Source: Pseudokineococcus marinus (lineage in GTDB: Bacteria > Actinomycetota > Actinomycetes > Actinomycetales > Quadrisphaeraceae). From it: a stretch of 64,000 nt of DNA. Shown here in pieces: positions 42,680 to 49,638 of the stretch (position 1 is its first letter; each line of letters starts with the position of its first letter). Below the pieces are notes generated by a model that saw only the letters and a list, made by a program, of their open reading frames with translations, did not search any database and was not told the origin of the DNA. Position numbers and translations under genes: made by a program. The DNA is taken from contig NZ_JBBHZZ010000002.1 in the NCBI RefSeq assembly GCF_037482405.1, positions 62,001 through 126,000 of the forward strand. Reading direction: 5' to 3'.

Positions 42680-44681
42680 CCGCCGCGCCGTGCTCGCCGC
42701 GGCCGCCGCCCTCGGCGTGGTCGCCGGGGCCGCCGTCGCGGCCACCGGGGCCGGCGCCTCCAGCACCCTCGCCCCCCTGCCGGGCACGACGACCACCGCC
42801 GTGGCGGTGGCCCAGGGCGGCGTGCTGCGCCTGGGCGCCGACGGCGTCCTGCGCGCCAACGCCCTCAGCCAGCAGGCCGGCTCCTTCACGGCCTCCACGA
42901 CGACCACCGAGGTCCGCCGCGGCGTCGAGGACCTCCTCGACGCCCACGAGGACCGCCTCGTCGTCGCCGCGGGGAGCCAGGTCCAGGTCGTCGACCGCAC
43001 GACCGGGGCCGTCCTGCGCGCCGTCCCGCGCGCCGGCGTCCAGGGCGCCCAGGCGGCCGGCTCGTGGCTGCTGCTCCACCGGGACGGTCCCGACCAGGTC
43101 GTCGACGTGCGCACGGGGGCGACGACCCCCACCCCCGAGGGGTCCTCCCTCGCCGGCCCCCACCTCGTGCGCCCCGACGCCACCGGGCGCCGCCTCGAGC
43201 GGGTCGACCTCGACACCGGCGCCGTCGTGGCCGTCCACGGCCCCGCGTGCGACGGGGCCCGCGGCGGCGTCTCCGGCGCCTGGAGCGCCACGACCTGCGC
43301 CGACGGGTCGACGACGCTCGCCGAGGCCGGGTCCACCCGCGGCGGGCGCACGGCCGAGCCGGTCGTCGCCGCGGGCGACGGCGTCGTCGTCGGCGCCCGC
43401 GGCGGGAGGGCCCGCCTCGTCGACCTCACGACCGGCGCCACGACCGACCTCGGCGCCGTGCCCTACGGCCCCCCGGCCGACCACGTGGTGGCCCTCGACG
43501 AGGCCGGCCGCGTGGTCGCCTCGCTGGCGGCCGACGGTGCGGTGCGCGTGACGACGGCCGTGCCGGTCGTCGACTCCCCCGACGAGCGGGCCTACCGCTC
43601 CTCCGCCGGCGCGCTCGGCGCGGAGCTCGACCTGCCGCGCGTCCTGCGGGACGGCACCGCCGAGTGGCCCTTCGCCTCCGGCGGCGTCTACACCCGCGAC
43701 GGCGCCAGCACGGTCGTCACGGGCGACCACTGGCGCGCCTTCCAGGCCCAGGACGGGGCGACCGGGTGGCTCGGCACGCCGCGCACGACCGCCTCGGGCC
43801 TGCGCGACGGCGGCTCCCTCGTCCACTACGCGGGCGGGTCCACCTACCGGTCGGCGACCTCGGGCACCCACGCCGTCGCCGCCGCGCCGCGCGCCCGGTG
43901 GGCGCAGACGGGCTGGGAGGGGGGCAGCCTCGGCTACCCCACCGGCAGCACGAAGACCGTCGCCCGCGGCGGGACGGCCACGGCCTTCCAGAAGGGCTCG
44001 ATCCACTGGTCGCCGGCCACGGGCGCCCACGACACCTCCGGACCGGTCCGCTCGCGCTGGGCGAGGACGGGGTGGGAGCGCGGCCCGCTGGGCTACCCGA
44101 CCAGCGACCCCATCACCCTCGCCGGCGGCGCCGTCCTGTCCCGCTTCCAGGGCGGCAACGTCTACTGGACCCGCGCCACCGGCGCCCACGAGGTCACCGG
44201 TGCGACGCTGGCCCGCTACGGGCAGCTCGGCTGGGAGAACGGCCGCCTCGGCTACCCGACCGGCCCGACCAAGGCCGTGAGCCGCGGCGGCACCGCCACC
44301 GCGTTCCAGGGCGGCTCGATCCACTGGTCACCCGCCACCGGCGCCCACGACACGTCCGGGCCGGTCCGCTCGCGCTGGGCCGCCACCGGCTGGGAGCGCG
44401 GCCCGCTCGGCTACCCCACGAGCGACCCCATCACCCTCGCCGGCGGCGGCGTCCTGTCCCGCTTCCAGGGCGGCAACGTCTACTGGACCCGGGCCACCGG
44501 CGCCCACGAGGTCACCGGTCCGACCCTCGTCCGGTACGGCCAGCTCGGCTGGGAGAACGGCCGCCTCGGCTACCCGACGAGCGGGCCGCAGCCCGTGGCG
44601 GGCGGCGTCCGCACCGACTTCCAGGGGGGCTCGATCCTGCAGCGGGCGGACGGGAAGGTCTTCACGACGCTGCGGCGGTGA
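42666..44681 (+). CDS. Secreted LGFP-repeat protein
   Basis: 671 residues. The N-terminus RRAVLAAAAALGVVAGAAVAATGAGAS is an export signal (possibly Tat). Residues about 35-330 form a beta-propeller-like region with repeated VVDRTTGAV and VDLDTGAV strands. From about 350 to the end there are five LGFP repeats (each with GYPT) plus a degenerate first one. LGFP repeats anchor proteins to the actinobacterial cell wall in corynebacteria. Two adjacent blocks of 106 residues are nearly identical, reflecting a 318-bp duplication. It shares an operon with DUF1800 and DUF1501 and so probably localises or assists them at the wall. Confidence 0.9.
   Translation: MRAPDRRAVLAAAAALGVVAGAAVAATGAGASSTLAPLPGTTTTAVAVAQGGVLRLGADGVLRANALSQQAGSFTASTTTTEVRRGVEDLLDAHEDRLVVAAGSQVQVVDRTTGAVLRAVPRAGVQGAQAAGSWLLLHRDGPDQVVDVRTGATTPTPEGSSLAGPHLVRPDATGRRLERVDLDTGAVVAVHGPACDGARGGVSGAWSATTCADGSTTLAEAGSTRGGRTAEPVVAAGDGVVVGARGGRARLVDLTTGATTDLGAVPYGPPADHVVALDEAGRVVASLAADGAVRVTTAVPVVDSPDERAYRSSAGALGAELDLPRVLRDGTAEWPFASGGVYTRDGASTVVTGDHWRAFQAQDGATGWLGTPRTTASGLRDGGSLVHYAGGSTYRSATSGTHAVAAAPRARWAQTGWEGGSLGYPTGSTKTVARGGTATAFQKGSIHWSPATGAHDTSGPVRSRWARTGWERGPLGYPTSDPITLAGGAVLSRFQGGNVYWTRATGAHEVTGATLARYGQLGWENGRLGYPTGPTKAVSRGGTATAFQGGSIHWSPATGAHDTSGPVRSRWAATGWERGPLGYPTSDPITLAGGGVLSRFQGGNVYWTRATGAHEVTGPTLVRYGQLGWENGRLGYPTSGPQPVAGGVRTDFQGGSILQRADGKVFTTLRR
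43961..44596 (+). repeat. 318-bp tandem duplication in the LGFP gene
   Basis: Copy 1 (43961-44278) and copy 2 (44279-44596) are nearly identical in DNA and each encodes two LGFP units. High identity at third positions implies a recent duplication or ongoing gene conversion. Confidence 0.85.
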
Positions 44682-44697
44682 CCCGGCCCGGGCCGGG
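44682..44697. terminator. 16-bp GC palindrome between convergent genes
   Basis: CCCGGCCCGGGCCGGG is a perfect palindrome immediately after the LGFP stop and 14 bp from the stop of the convergent nucleotidyltransferase gene. A hairpin from it could terminate both transcripts. Confidence 0.45.
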
Positions 44698-44711
44698 CCA
44701 CCGCCGCGCCG

Positions 44712-45482
44712 TCAGCGGACGGGCGCGCCCGTCGCGAGGAACTGCTCGAGCTCCTCGGGCGTGCCGAAGCAGTAGAAGTCGCCCTCGACGAGACCGACGC
44801 GGCGGCCGGCCGCCAGCATCTCGTTGAAGACGAGGGAGACGTAGTACTCCGGCATGGCCTCACCGACCTGCCGCTGCATCAGGGCGTCGGCCGCCTCGAG
44901 GAACACCCCGGCGCGGGCGAAGGTGTACGCGCCCATGAGGGCGTGCTCGGAGACGGCCCGCTTCTCGGCGGTGCGGACGACGAGCCCGTGCTCGTCCAGC
45001 TCGGCGAAGCTGTAGCGCGGGTCGCGGGAGCGGAAGGAGAGCAGAAGGCCGTCGACGTCGCCGCTCCCCCGCTCCTCGCCGGGCAGGGCCGCCAGGGCCT
45101 GCAGGTACGCGGGGCTGTCGAAGGCGATGTCGCAGTCCATGACGACGAGCGGCGCGTCGGGGTCGAGCAGGTGCCGGGCGGTGAGGCACGTCTCCACCGC
45201 GCCGCGCGTGTCGTGGTCGAGCAGCACGACCTCGGCGCCGGGCTCGGCCTCCCGGACGAGGCCGGCGAGGCCGTGCTCGCGCTCGGCGTCCTCGCGGACG
45301 ACGACGACGAGGCGCCGCCCCCGCCCGAGGCCGTCGAAGGACGCCAGCGCCCGGCGGAACATCGGCGTCCCCGCGACGTCGATGAGCGGCTTGGGGGTGT
45401 CGACGCCCACGGCGCGGAAGCGCGACCCGAGCCCGCCCATCGGCATGAGGACCTGCACGGGTGCGGCCGAGGGGGCGCTCAC
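44712..45482 (-). CDS. Sugar-phosphate nucleotidyltransferase-like protein
   Basis: 256 residues. The Rossmann-type nucleotidyltransferase fold shows VLMPMGGLGSRF (16-22) and TPKPLIDV (29 on), the metal site VVMDCDIAF (about 114-120), ALMGAYTFARAG and PEYYVSLVFNEMLAAG. It should activate a sugar or polyol phosphate to an NDP form. The length and the PMGGLGSRF start resemble the short LicC/glucose-1-phosphate group found in capsule loci rather than housekeeping GalU or RmlA. GTG 45482 overlaps the GT2 stop as GTGA. It is the last gene of the six-gene operon and probably uses the product of the operon's kinase or phosphatase. Confidence 0.85.
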   Translation of the reverse strand: MSAPSAAPVQVLMPMGGLGSRFRAVGVDTPKPLIDVAGTPMFRRALASFDGLGRGRRLVVVVREDAEREHGLAGLVREAEPGAEVVLLDHDTRGAVETCLTARHLLDPDAPLVVMDCDIAFDSPAYLQALAALPGEERGSGDVDGLLLSFRSRDPRYSFAELDEHGLVVRTAEKRAVSEHALMGAYTFARAGVFLEAADALMQRQVGEAMPEYYVSLVFNEMLAAGRRVGLVEGDFYCFGTPEELEQFLATGAPVR

Positions 45483-46285
45483 GACGCCGCCCCGACCCCG
45501 GCCGCGGGGCCGCTCGGGTCGAGCTCGTCCATCGCGTACTCGCGGTCGGCGGCGGGGGCCGGCCCGGCGGGGCGGCCGAGGCGCCACCGCAGCAGGTTCG
45601 CGAGCGCCGTCGTGAAGACCTTGACGTTGCGGGCGTTCGACACCTGGTCCTCCTCGCGCCACGTGATGGGCTCGTAGGCGAAGGCGACCCGCCGGCGCAC
45701 GAGGTCGAGCAGCAGCTCGAAGTTGAAGGTGAGGCCGTCGGCGAAGCGCAGGTAGGTGCGCTCGTCGAGGTCGGCGACCGCGAAGCAGTTGAGCCCCGAG
45801 CCGAGGTCGGCCAGACGGCGGCCGGTGACGACGCTGTAGACGACGTTGAGGACCCGGTTGCCGGCGACGCGCTTGCGGTCGTACCCGACGAGGCGCGAGC
45901 CGCGGCTGAAGCGCGAGCCGAGGACGGTCTGCACCGAGGGGTCGCGCTCGACCCGGTCGAGCAGCAGCCCGACCTCGGCCGCGACCGCCTGGTCGTCGCC
46001 GTGCAGGACGACGACGTGGCTGGCCCCGACCTCGGCGGCCCGCCGGAACACCGTCTTGTGGGTGCCGCCGAGGCTGTTGTTCTGCCGCGTGCGGAAGACC
46101 CGCAGGTTCGGCAGCCGCCCCGAGCGGGCCACCCCCAGCGCGGCCTCGGCCGTGCCGTCGGGGCTGCGGTTGTCGACGACCCAGATCTCGCGCACGCGGG
46201 CGGCGAGGGCGTCGTCGACGCCCTCCAGCACGCGCACGACCTGGTCGGCGCAGCGGTAGGTCGGGATGGCGATGACGGCGTCGAT
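45479..46285 (-). CDS. Glycosyltransferase family 2 with an apparent ATC start
   Basis: 268 residues. DAVIAIPTYRCADQVVRVLEG is a classical GT2 N-terminus; then come IWVVDNRSPDGT, the metal site VVLHGDDQA, LGSRFSRGSRLVGYDRKRVAGN and GLTFNFELLLDL, resembling polyprenyl-phosphate sugar transferases (DPM/GtrB-like) without membrane helices. The conserved start lies upstream of the first canonical start codon (GTG 46237). The only good site is GGAGG, seven bases, then ATC at 46285-46283. Either ATC is used or the codon is a sequencing error for ATG. The partner GtrA protein two genes upstream fits flipping of its lipid-linked product. Confidence 0.82.
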   Translation of the reverse strand: MDAVIAIPTYRCADQVVRVLEGVDDALAARVREIWVVDNRSPDGTAEAALGVARSGRLPNLRVFRTRQNNSLGGTHKTVFRRAAEVGASHVVVLHGDDQAVAAEVGLLLDRVERDPSVQTVLGSRFSRGSRLVGYDRKRVAGNRVLNVVYSVVTGRRLADLGSGLNCFAVADLDERTYLRFADGLTFNFELLLDLVRRRVAFAYEPITWREEDQVSNARNVKVFTTALANLLRWRLGRPAGPAPAADREYAMDELDPSGPAAGVGAAS

Positions 46286-46352
46286 GACGGCGCCTCCGTT
46301 CTCGTCGTGGTCGGGCCCCTCCGGGGTCGGGGCCCGCGTCGTCGGGGCGGGC

Positions 46353-48647
46353 TCAGGCGCGGGGGTCGGGGCCGCCTCGCTCAGGGCCGCCTCGTCCAGG
46401 GGTGGGGCGCTCGACCGGGGCGGGCCCGGGCAGCGGGAGCTCGTACTGGTCGGCGAAGCGGTTGAGGGCCTGGAGCGAGACGGCGAAGTACTTGAGGGCG
46501 TTGCCGGGGTCGATGACGACGCGGTGGGTGAGCATGCGCCCGTAGAAGAGGCCCACGTGGAAGAGCACCGACCGCTGCTCGGCGGGCGAGAGGTAGCGGG
46601 TCATGACGTGCGTCGTCACGTGGTCCTCCAGCTCGGCGTACCGCGCGGACCGGTGGTCGCGGTAGGAGATCGCCGGGACGCCGCCCTCCTCCCCGAGGCC
46701 GACCGGCGCGGTGTCCTCGTTGAGGAACTCGTAGCCGTAGTGCAGCGACTGCATGTGGCGGGCGAAGTCGATGACCGGGCCGCGCACCTGGTTGTCGTCC
46801 GAGGGGTCGATGACGAGCGGGCGGTCGGTCTCCAGGTCCACGAGGACGTTGTCGACCGTGAGGTCGCCGTGGATGCTCGTCGACTCCCGGTAGACCGACA
46901 GGTCGTGCCAGGCCCGCTCGTCCGCCCGGATCCGGCGCAGCACGGCGTCGAAGCCGTCGAGGACGCGGCCGTTGACGACCACCCGCTCGGCCGCGACGGC
47001 GCGGCCCAGCTCCTCGTGCTGGTCCGCGGCCGCCCGGACCCGGTCCACGAAGCGCTCGCGCACGTAGTCGTCGCGCTGCTGCGGGTGCTCGCCCAGCGGG
47101 CCGAGGCGGTACACCTCGGTGCTGACGAAGGCCCACACCCGGTCGAGCATCGCCGTCGCCTCCTCGCGCGAGCGCTCGTGCACCCACTCGAAGAGCGGCT
47201 GGCTGGCGGGGCGGTACTCGAGGTCGATGGCGTAGTGGTCCTCGTCGGACTCCTCGCCCGTGACCTGCACGAGCAGGTCCAGGTGGCGGCGCGCCGCGAG
47301 CCAGTCGTGCTGGTTCTTCAGCCGGTGCGCGTGCTCGGGGGGCACGATCTTCTTCACGTACAGGCGACCGTCCTGCTGCGCGAGGACGGTGACGGCGTTC
47401 GAGCCGCCCTTGAAGAAGCGCACCAGCGTCACGTCGCCCGCCACCTCGAGGCGGTGGAGCACCCGGCTCAGCGCGTCGCGCTGGAAGTAGGCGTCGAGGA
47501 AGGACGGCAGCTGCCCGGAGATGTCCTCGTCGCGGCGGAGCTTGTTCTCGAAGCCCTCCGCGGCCGGCGGCAGGGGGCGCCGGTCCCCCGCCGGCCCCCG
47601 CAGGCGGATGACGAGCAGCGACACGACGCCCAGCACGAGCACCGGCCCGTAGAGCACGAGCCACGTGGCGACCGCCAGCACGAGGACGGCCGCGGTCGTC
47701 GCCGCGCCCTCGGGACCGACGAACTCCAGGACGTCGGCGACGTACTGCTGCGGCAGCCCGGCGGCGACCGAGGGGCTGACGACGGCGTAGGGCGCGGCGG
47801 TCGCGACGACGAGGTCGCGCAGCGGCGCCCCCGGCAGCAGCAGGACGGCCACGAGCGCCGCGGCGAGCAGGTAGCAGCCCCACGACGCGGCGGTGAGCAG
47901 CGCGTAGCGGCGCAGCTGCGCGGGCTGGCGCACGAAGCGCTGCAGGCCGAAGAGGACCGACCACACCTTGAAGCGCAGGCGGGTCTCCAGCCGGCTGTTG
48001 AGCAGGCTCGAGGCGCGCCAGACGAGCCGCAGCAGCGGGCCGTTCTCGAGCACGACGAGCGTGAGCAGCACCAGGAGGCCGAGCGACAGCAGGACGACGC
48101 CGAGCGCGGCCAGCGGGACGACCGGGCTGTCCTCCCCGCGCACGAGGGCCACGAAGGCGAGGAAGGCGCCGGCGACGAGGACCACGTCGATGAGCCGCTC
48201 GACGACGACGGCCGCCAGCGTGTAGAGGGTGCTCACCCGCAGGCTGCGCGCGACGAGCACGGCGCGGACGACCTCCCCGAGCCGCAGCGGCAGCACGGCG
48301 TCGAAGAGGTAGCCGATGGCCAGCGCCTGGACGTGCGGGACGAGGGACTCGCGGCGCACGTTGTCGACGACCGTCTTGGTGCGCGCCGCGCGCAGCACGT
48401 GCCCGAGCAGCAGCACGACGGCGGCTACCGCGACGACGACCCACCCCGCGGGCCCCAGCTCGGCGACCAGCAGCGGCAGCAGGCGCGCGAGCGCGGGCGT
48501 CGCCAGCAGCACGAGCACGACCGTCGCGGCCGCCCCCGCGTACAGGAGCACCGAGCGGCGCGAGAGCGCCCGCTCGCGCCAGGTCCGCGTCACGGGCGGG
48601 GCCGGGCGGGCCGGGTGGGCGCCCGTCGTCTCCACGGGGGCGCCCAT
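46353..48647 (-). CDS. Fusion of a lysylphosphatidylglycerol-synthase-type flippase membrane domain and an APH-like kinase
   Basis: 764 residues. Residues about 33-345 hold eight or so membrane helices of the LPG_synthase_TM/UPF0104 family (NVRRESLVPHVQALAIGYLFDAVLPLRLGEVVRAVLVARS is its signature loop). After a linker, residues about 400-690 form a kinase of the aminoglycoside/choline phosphotransferase fold: the nucleotide-binding Lys in YVKKIV (432-433), catalytic loop IHGDLTVDNVLVD (592 on) and metal motif LVIDPSD (611 on). All key residues are intact. It could phosphorylate a sugar or lipid head group at the membrane and translocate the product. ATG 48647 overlaps the HAD stop (TGATG). 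Confidence 0.85.
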   Translation of the reverse strand: MGAPVETTGAHPARPAPPVTRTWRERALSRRSVLLYAGAAATVVLVLLATPALARLLPLLVAELGPAGWVVVAVAAVVLLLGHVLRAARTKTVVDNVRRESLVPHVQALAIGYLFDAVLPLRLGEVVRAVLVARSLRVSTLYTLAAVVVERLIDVVLVAGAFLAFVALVRGEDSPVVPLAALGVVLLSLGLLVLLTLVVLENGPLLRLVWRASSLLNSRLETRLRFKVWSVLFGLQRFVRQPAQLRRYALLTAASWGCYLLAAALVAVLLLPGAPLRDLVVATAAPYAVVSPSVAAGLPQQYVADVLEFVGPEGAATTAAVLVLAVATWLVLYGPVLVLGVVSLLVIRLRGPAGDRRPLPPAAEGFENKLRRDEDISGQLPSFLDAYFQRDALSRVLHRLEVAGDVTLVRFFKGGSNAVTVLAQQDGRLYVKKIVPPEHAHRLKNQHDWLAARRHLDLLVQVTGEESDEDHYAIDLEYRPASQPLFEWVHERSREEATAMLDRVWAFVSTEVYRLGPLGEHPQQRDDYVRERFVDRVRAAADQHEELGRAVAAERVVVNGRVLDGFDAVLRRIRADERAWHDLSVYRESTSIHGDLTVDNVLVDLETDRPLVIDPSDDNQVRGPVIDFARHMQSLHYGYEFLNEDTAPVGLGEEGGVPAISYRDHRSARYAELEDHVTTHVMTRYLSPAEQRSVLFHVGLFYGRMLTHRVVIDPGNALKYFAVSLQALNRFADQYELPLPGPAPVERPTPGRGGPERGGPDPRA

Positions 48648-49216
48648 CAGATCGTCGGCACCCGCAGGACGGCGACCCCGGCCGCCCGGGCGGCGCTCAC
48701 GCCGGCGTCGGAGTCCTCCACGGCCAGCGCCGTGCCCGCCTCGACGCCGAGGCGCTCGAGCGCCAGCAGGTAGCAGGCGGGGTCGGGCTTGCTGCGCGGG
48801 ACGTCGTCGCCGAAGACGGTGACGTCGAAGAGCGCGGCGAGGTCGTGCTCGACGAGGATCTGCCGCGCGTTGCCGCTCTTGGCCGTCGTGACGAGCGCCG
48901 TCGGCGTCGTGGGCGCCAGCTGGCGCAGCAGGCCCACCAGCGAGGCGTTGACCCGGGTGAGCCCCAGGTAGCGCCCGTAGCGGTCGGCCTTCTCGCGGCG
49001 CAGCGCGTCGACGCCCTCGGGGCTGATGCCGGGCACGAGGTCCGGGAGGAAGTCGCGCGAGTCGCGACCCCACGTGCCGTCGAAGGCGTCGCGCGTGAGC
49101 TCCGCGCCGACGGTCGCGAGGGCGTCCCGGTAGGCCAGGTAGTTGGCCTCCCCCGTGCTGACGAGCGTGCCGTCCAGGTCGAGCAGCAGCGCGCCCACCT
49201 CACCCGCACCGGTCAC
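48647..49216 (-). CDS. HAD-superfamily phosphatase (beta-phosphoglucomutase-like)
   Basis: 189 residues. Motif I is LLLDLDGTLVS (nucleophile Asp13, acid Asp15), motif II LVTTAKSG, the motif III Lys lies in VPRSKPDP, and motif IV is AVEDSDAGVSAA. A small helical cap between motifs I and II accepts a small substrate such as a sugar phosphate. It could make or trim the phosphorylated sugar used by the neighbouring nucleotidyltransferase. GTG 49216 overlaps the GtrA stop by GTGA and its own stop overlaps the flippase-kinase start. Confidence 0.88.
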   Translation of the reverse strand: MTGAGEVGALLLDLDGTLVSTGEANYLAYRDALATVGAELTRDAFDGTWGRDSRDFLPDLVPGISPEGVDALRREKADRYGRYLGLTRVNASLVGLLRQLAPTTPTALVTTAKSGNARQILVEHDLAALFDVTVFGDDVPRSKPDPACYLLALERLGVEAGTALAVEDSDAGVSAARAAGVAVLRVPTI

Positions 49217-49638
49217 GGGGCGACCTCCAGGGGCGCGGGCTCGCGGTGGAAGAGCCACCGGCTGAAGAGGAAGTTGGCGAGGAAGGACGGCGGCAGGCTG
49301 AGGAGCTTGGCCACCAGGGGCGCCCAGCCCGTGGACTGCACGACGAGCTGGATGAGCAGCGAGAAGACGGTGATGGTGAGGGCGTACCAGCCGACGAAGA
49401 GGACGTAGGAGCGCACGCTCATGGCGGCGCCGAAGGCGTACCGCGTGCTCACGAGGTAGACGACCGTGACGGCGCAGGCCGAGCTCAGCACGTTGGCGAG
49501 CCAGGGCGCCAGCCCGGCCCACGTGAGCAGCCCGAAGACGGACAGGTCCACCGACAGGCCGAGGCACGTGCCGACGAGGAAGCGCAGGGCCTGGCGCAGG
49601 AGCGCCAGCGGCCCGGCGAGGCGGCCCGGCGCGCTCAC
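49213..49638 (-). CDS. GtrA-family membrane protein
   Basis: 141 residues with four membrane helices. Family marks are LLRQALRFLVGTCLGLSVDLSVFGLL, WLANVLSSACAVTVVYLVSTRYAF and SFLANFLFSRWLFH. GtrA proteins are thought to flip polyprenyl-phosphate-linked sugars. The GT2 and the large membrane transferase in the same operon would be the producer and consumer, giving a GtrA-GtrB-GtrC-like three-component system. GTG 49638 overlaps the stop of the large membrane gene as GTGA. Confidence 0.9.
   Translation of the reverse strand: MSAPGRLAGPLALLRQALRFLVGTCLGLSVDLSVFGLLTWAGLAPWLANVLSSACAVTVVYLVSTRYAFGAAMSVRSYVLFVGWYALTITVFSLLIQLVVQSTGWAPLVAKLLSLPPSFLANFLFSRWLFHREPAPLEVAP

Noticed and set aside
45461..48773. 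Long plus-strand frames antisense to the flippase-kinase operon
   Set aside because: They have shadow-type composition (Arg/Gly/His/Asp-rich), no family motifs, and cover genes with intact catalytic motifs on the other strand.
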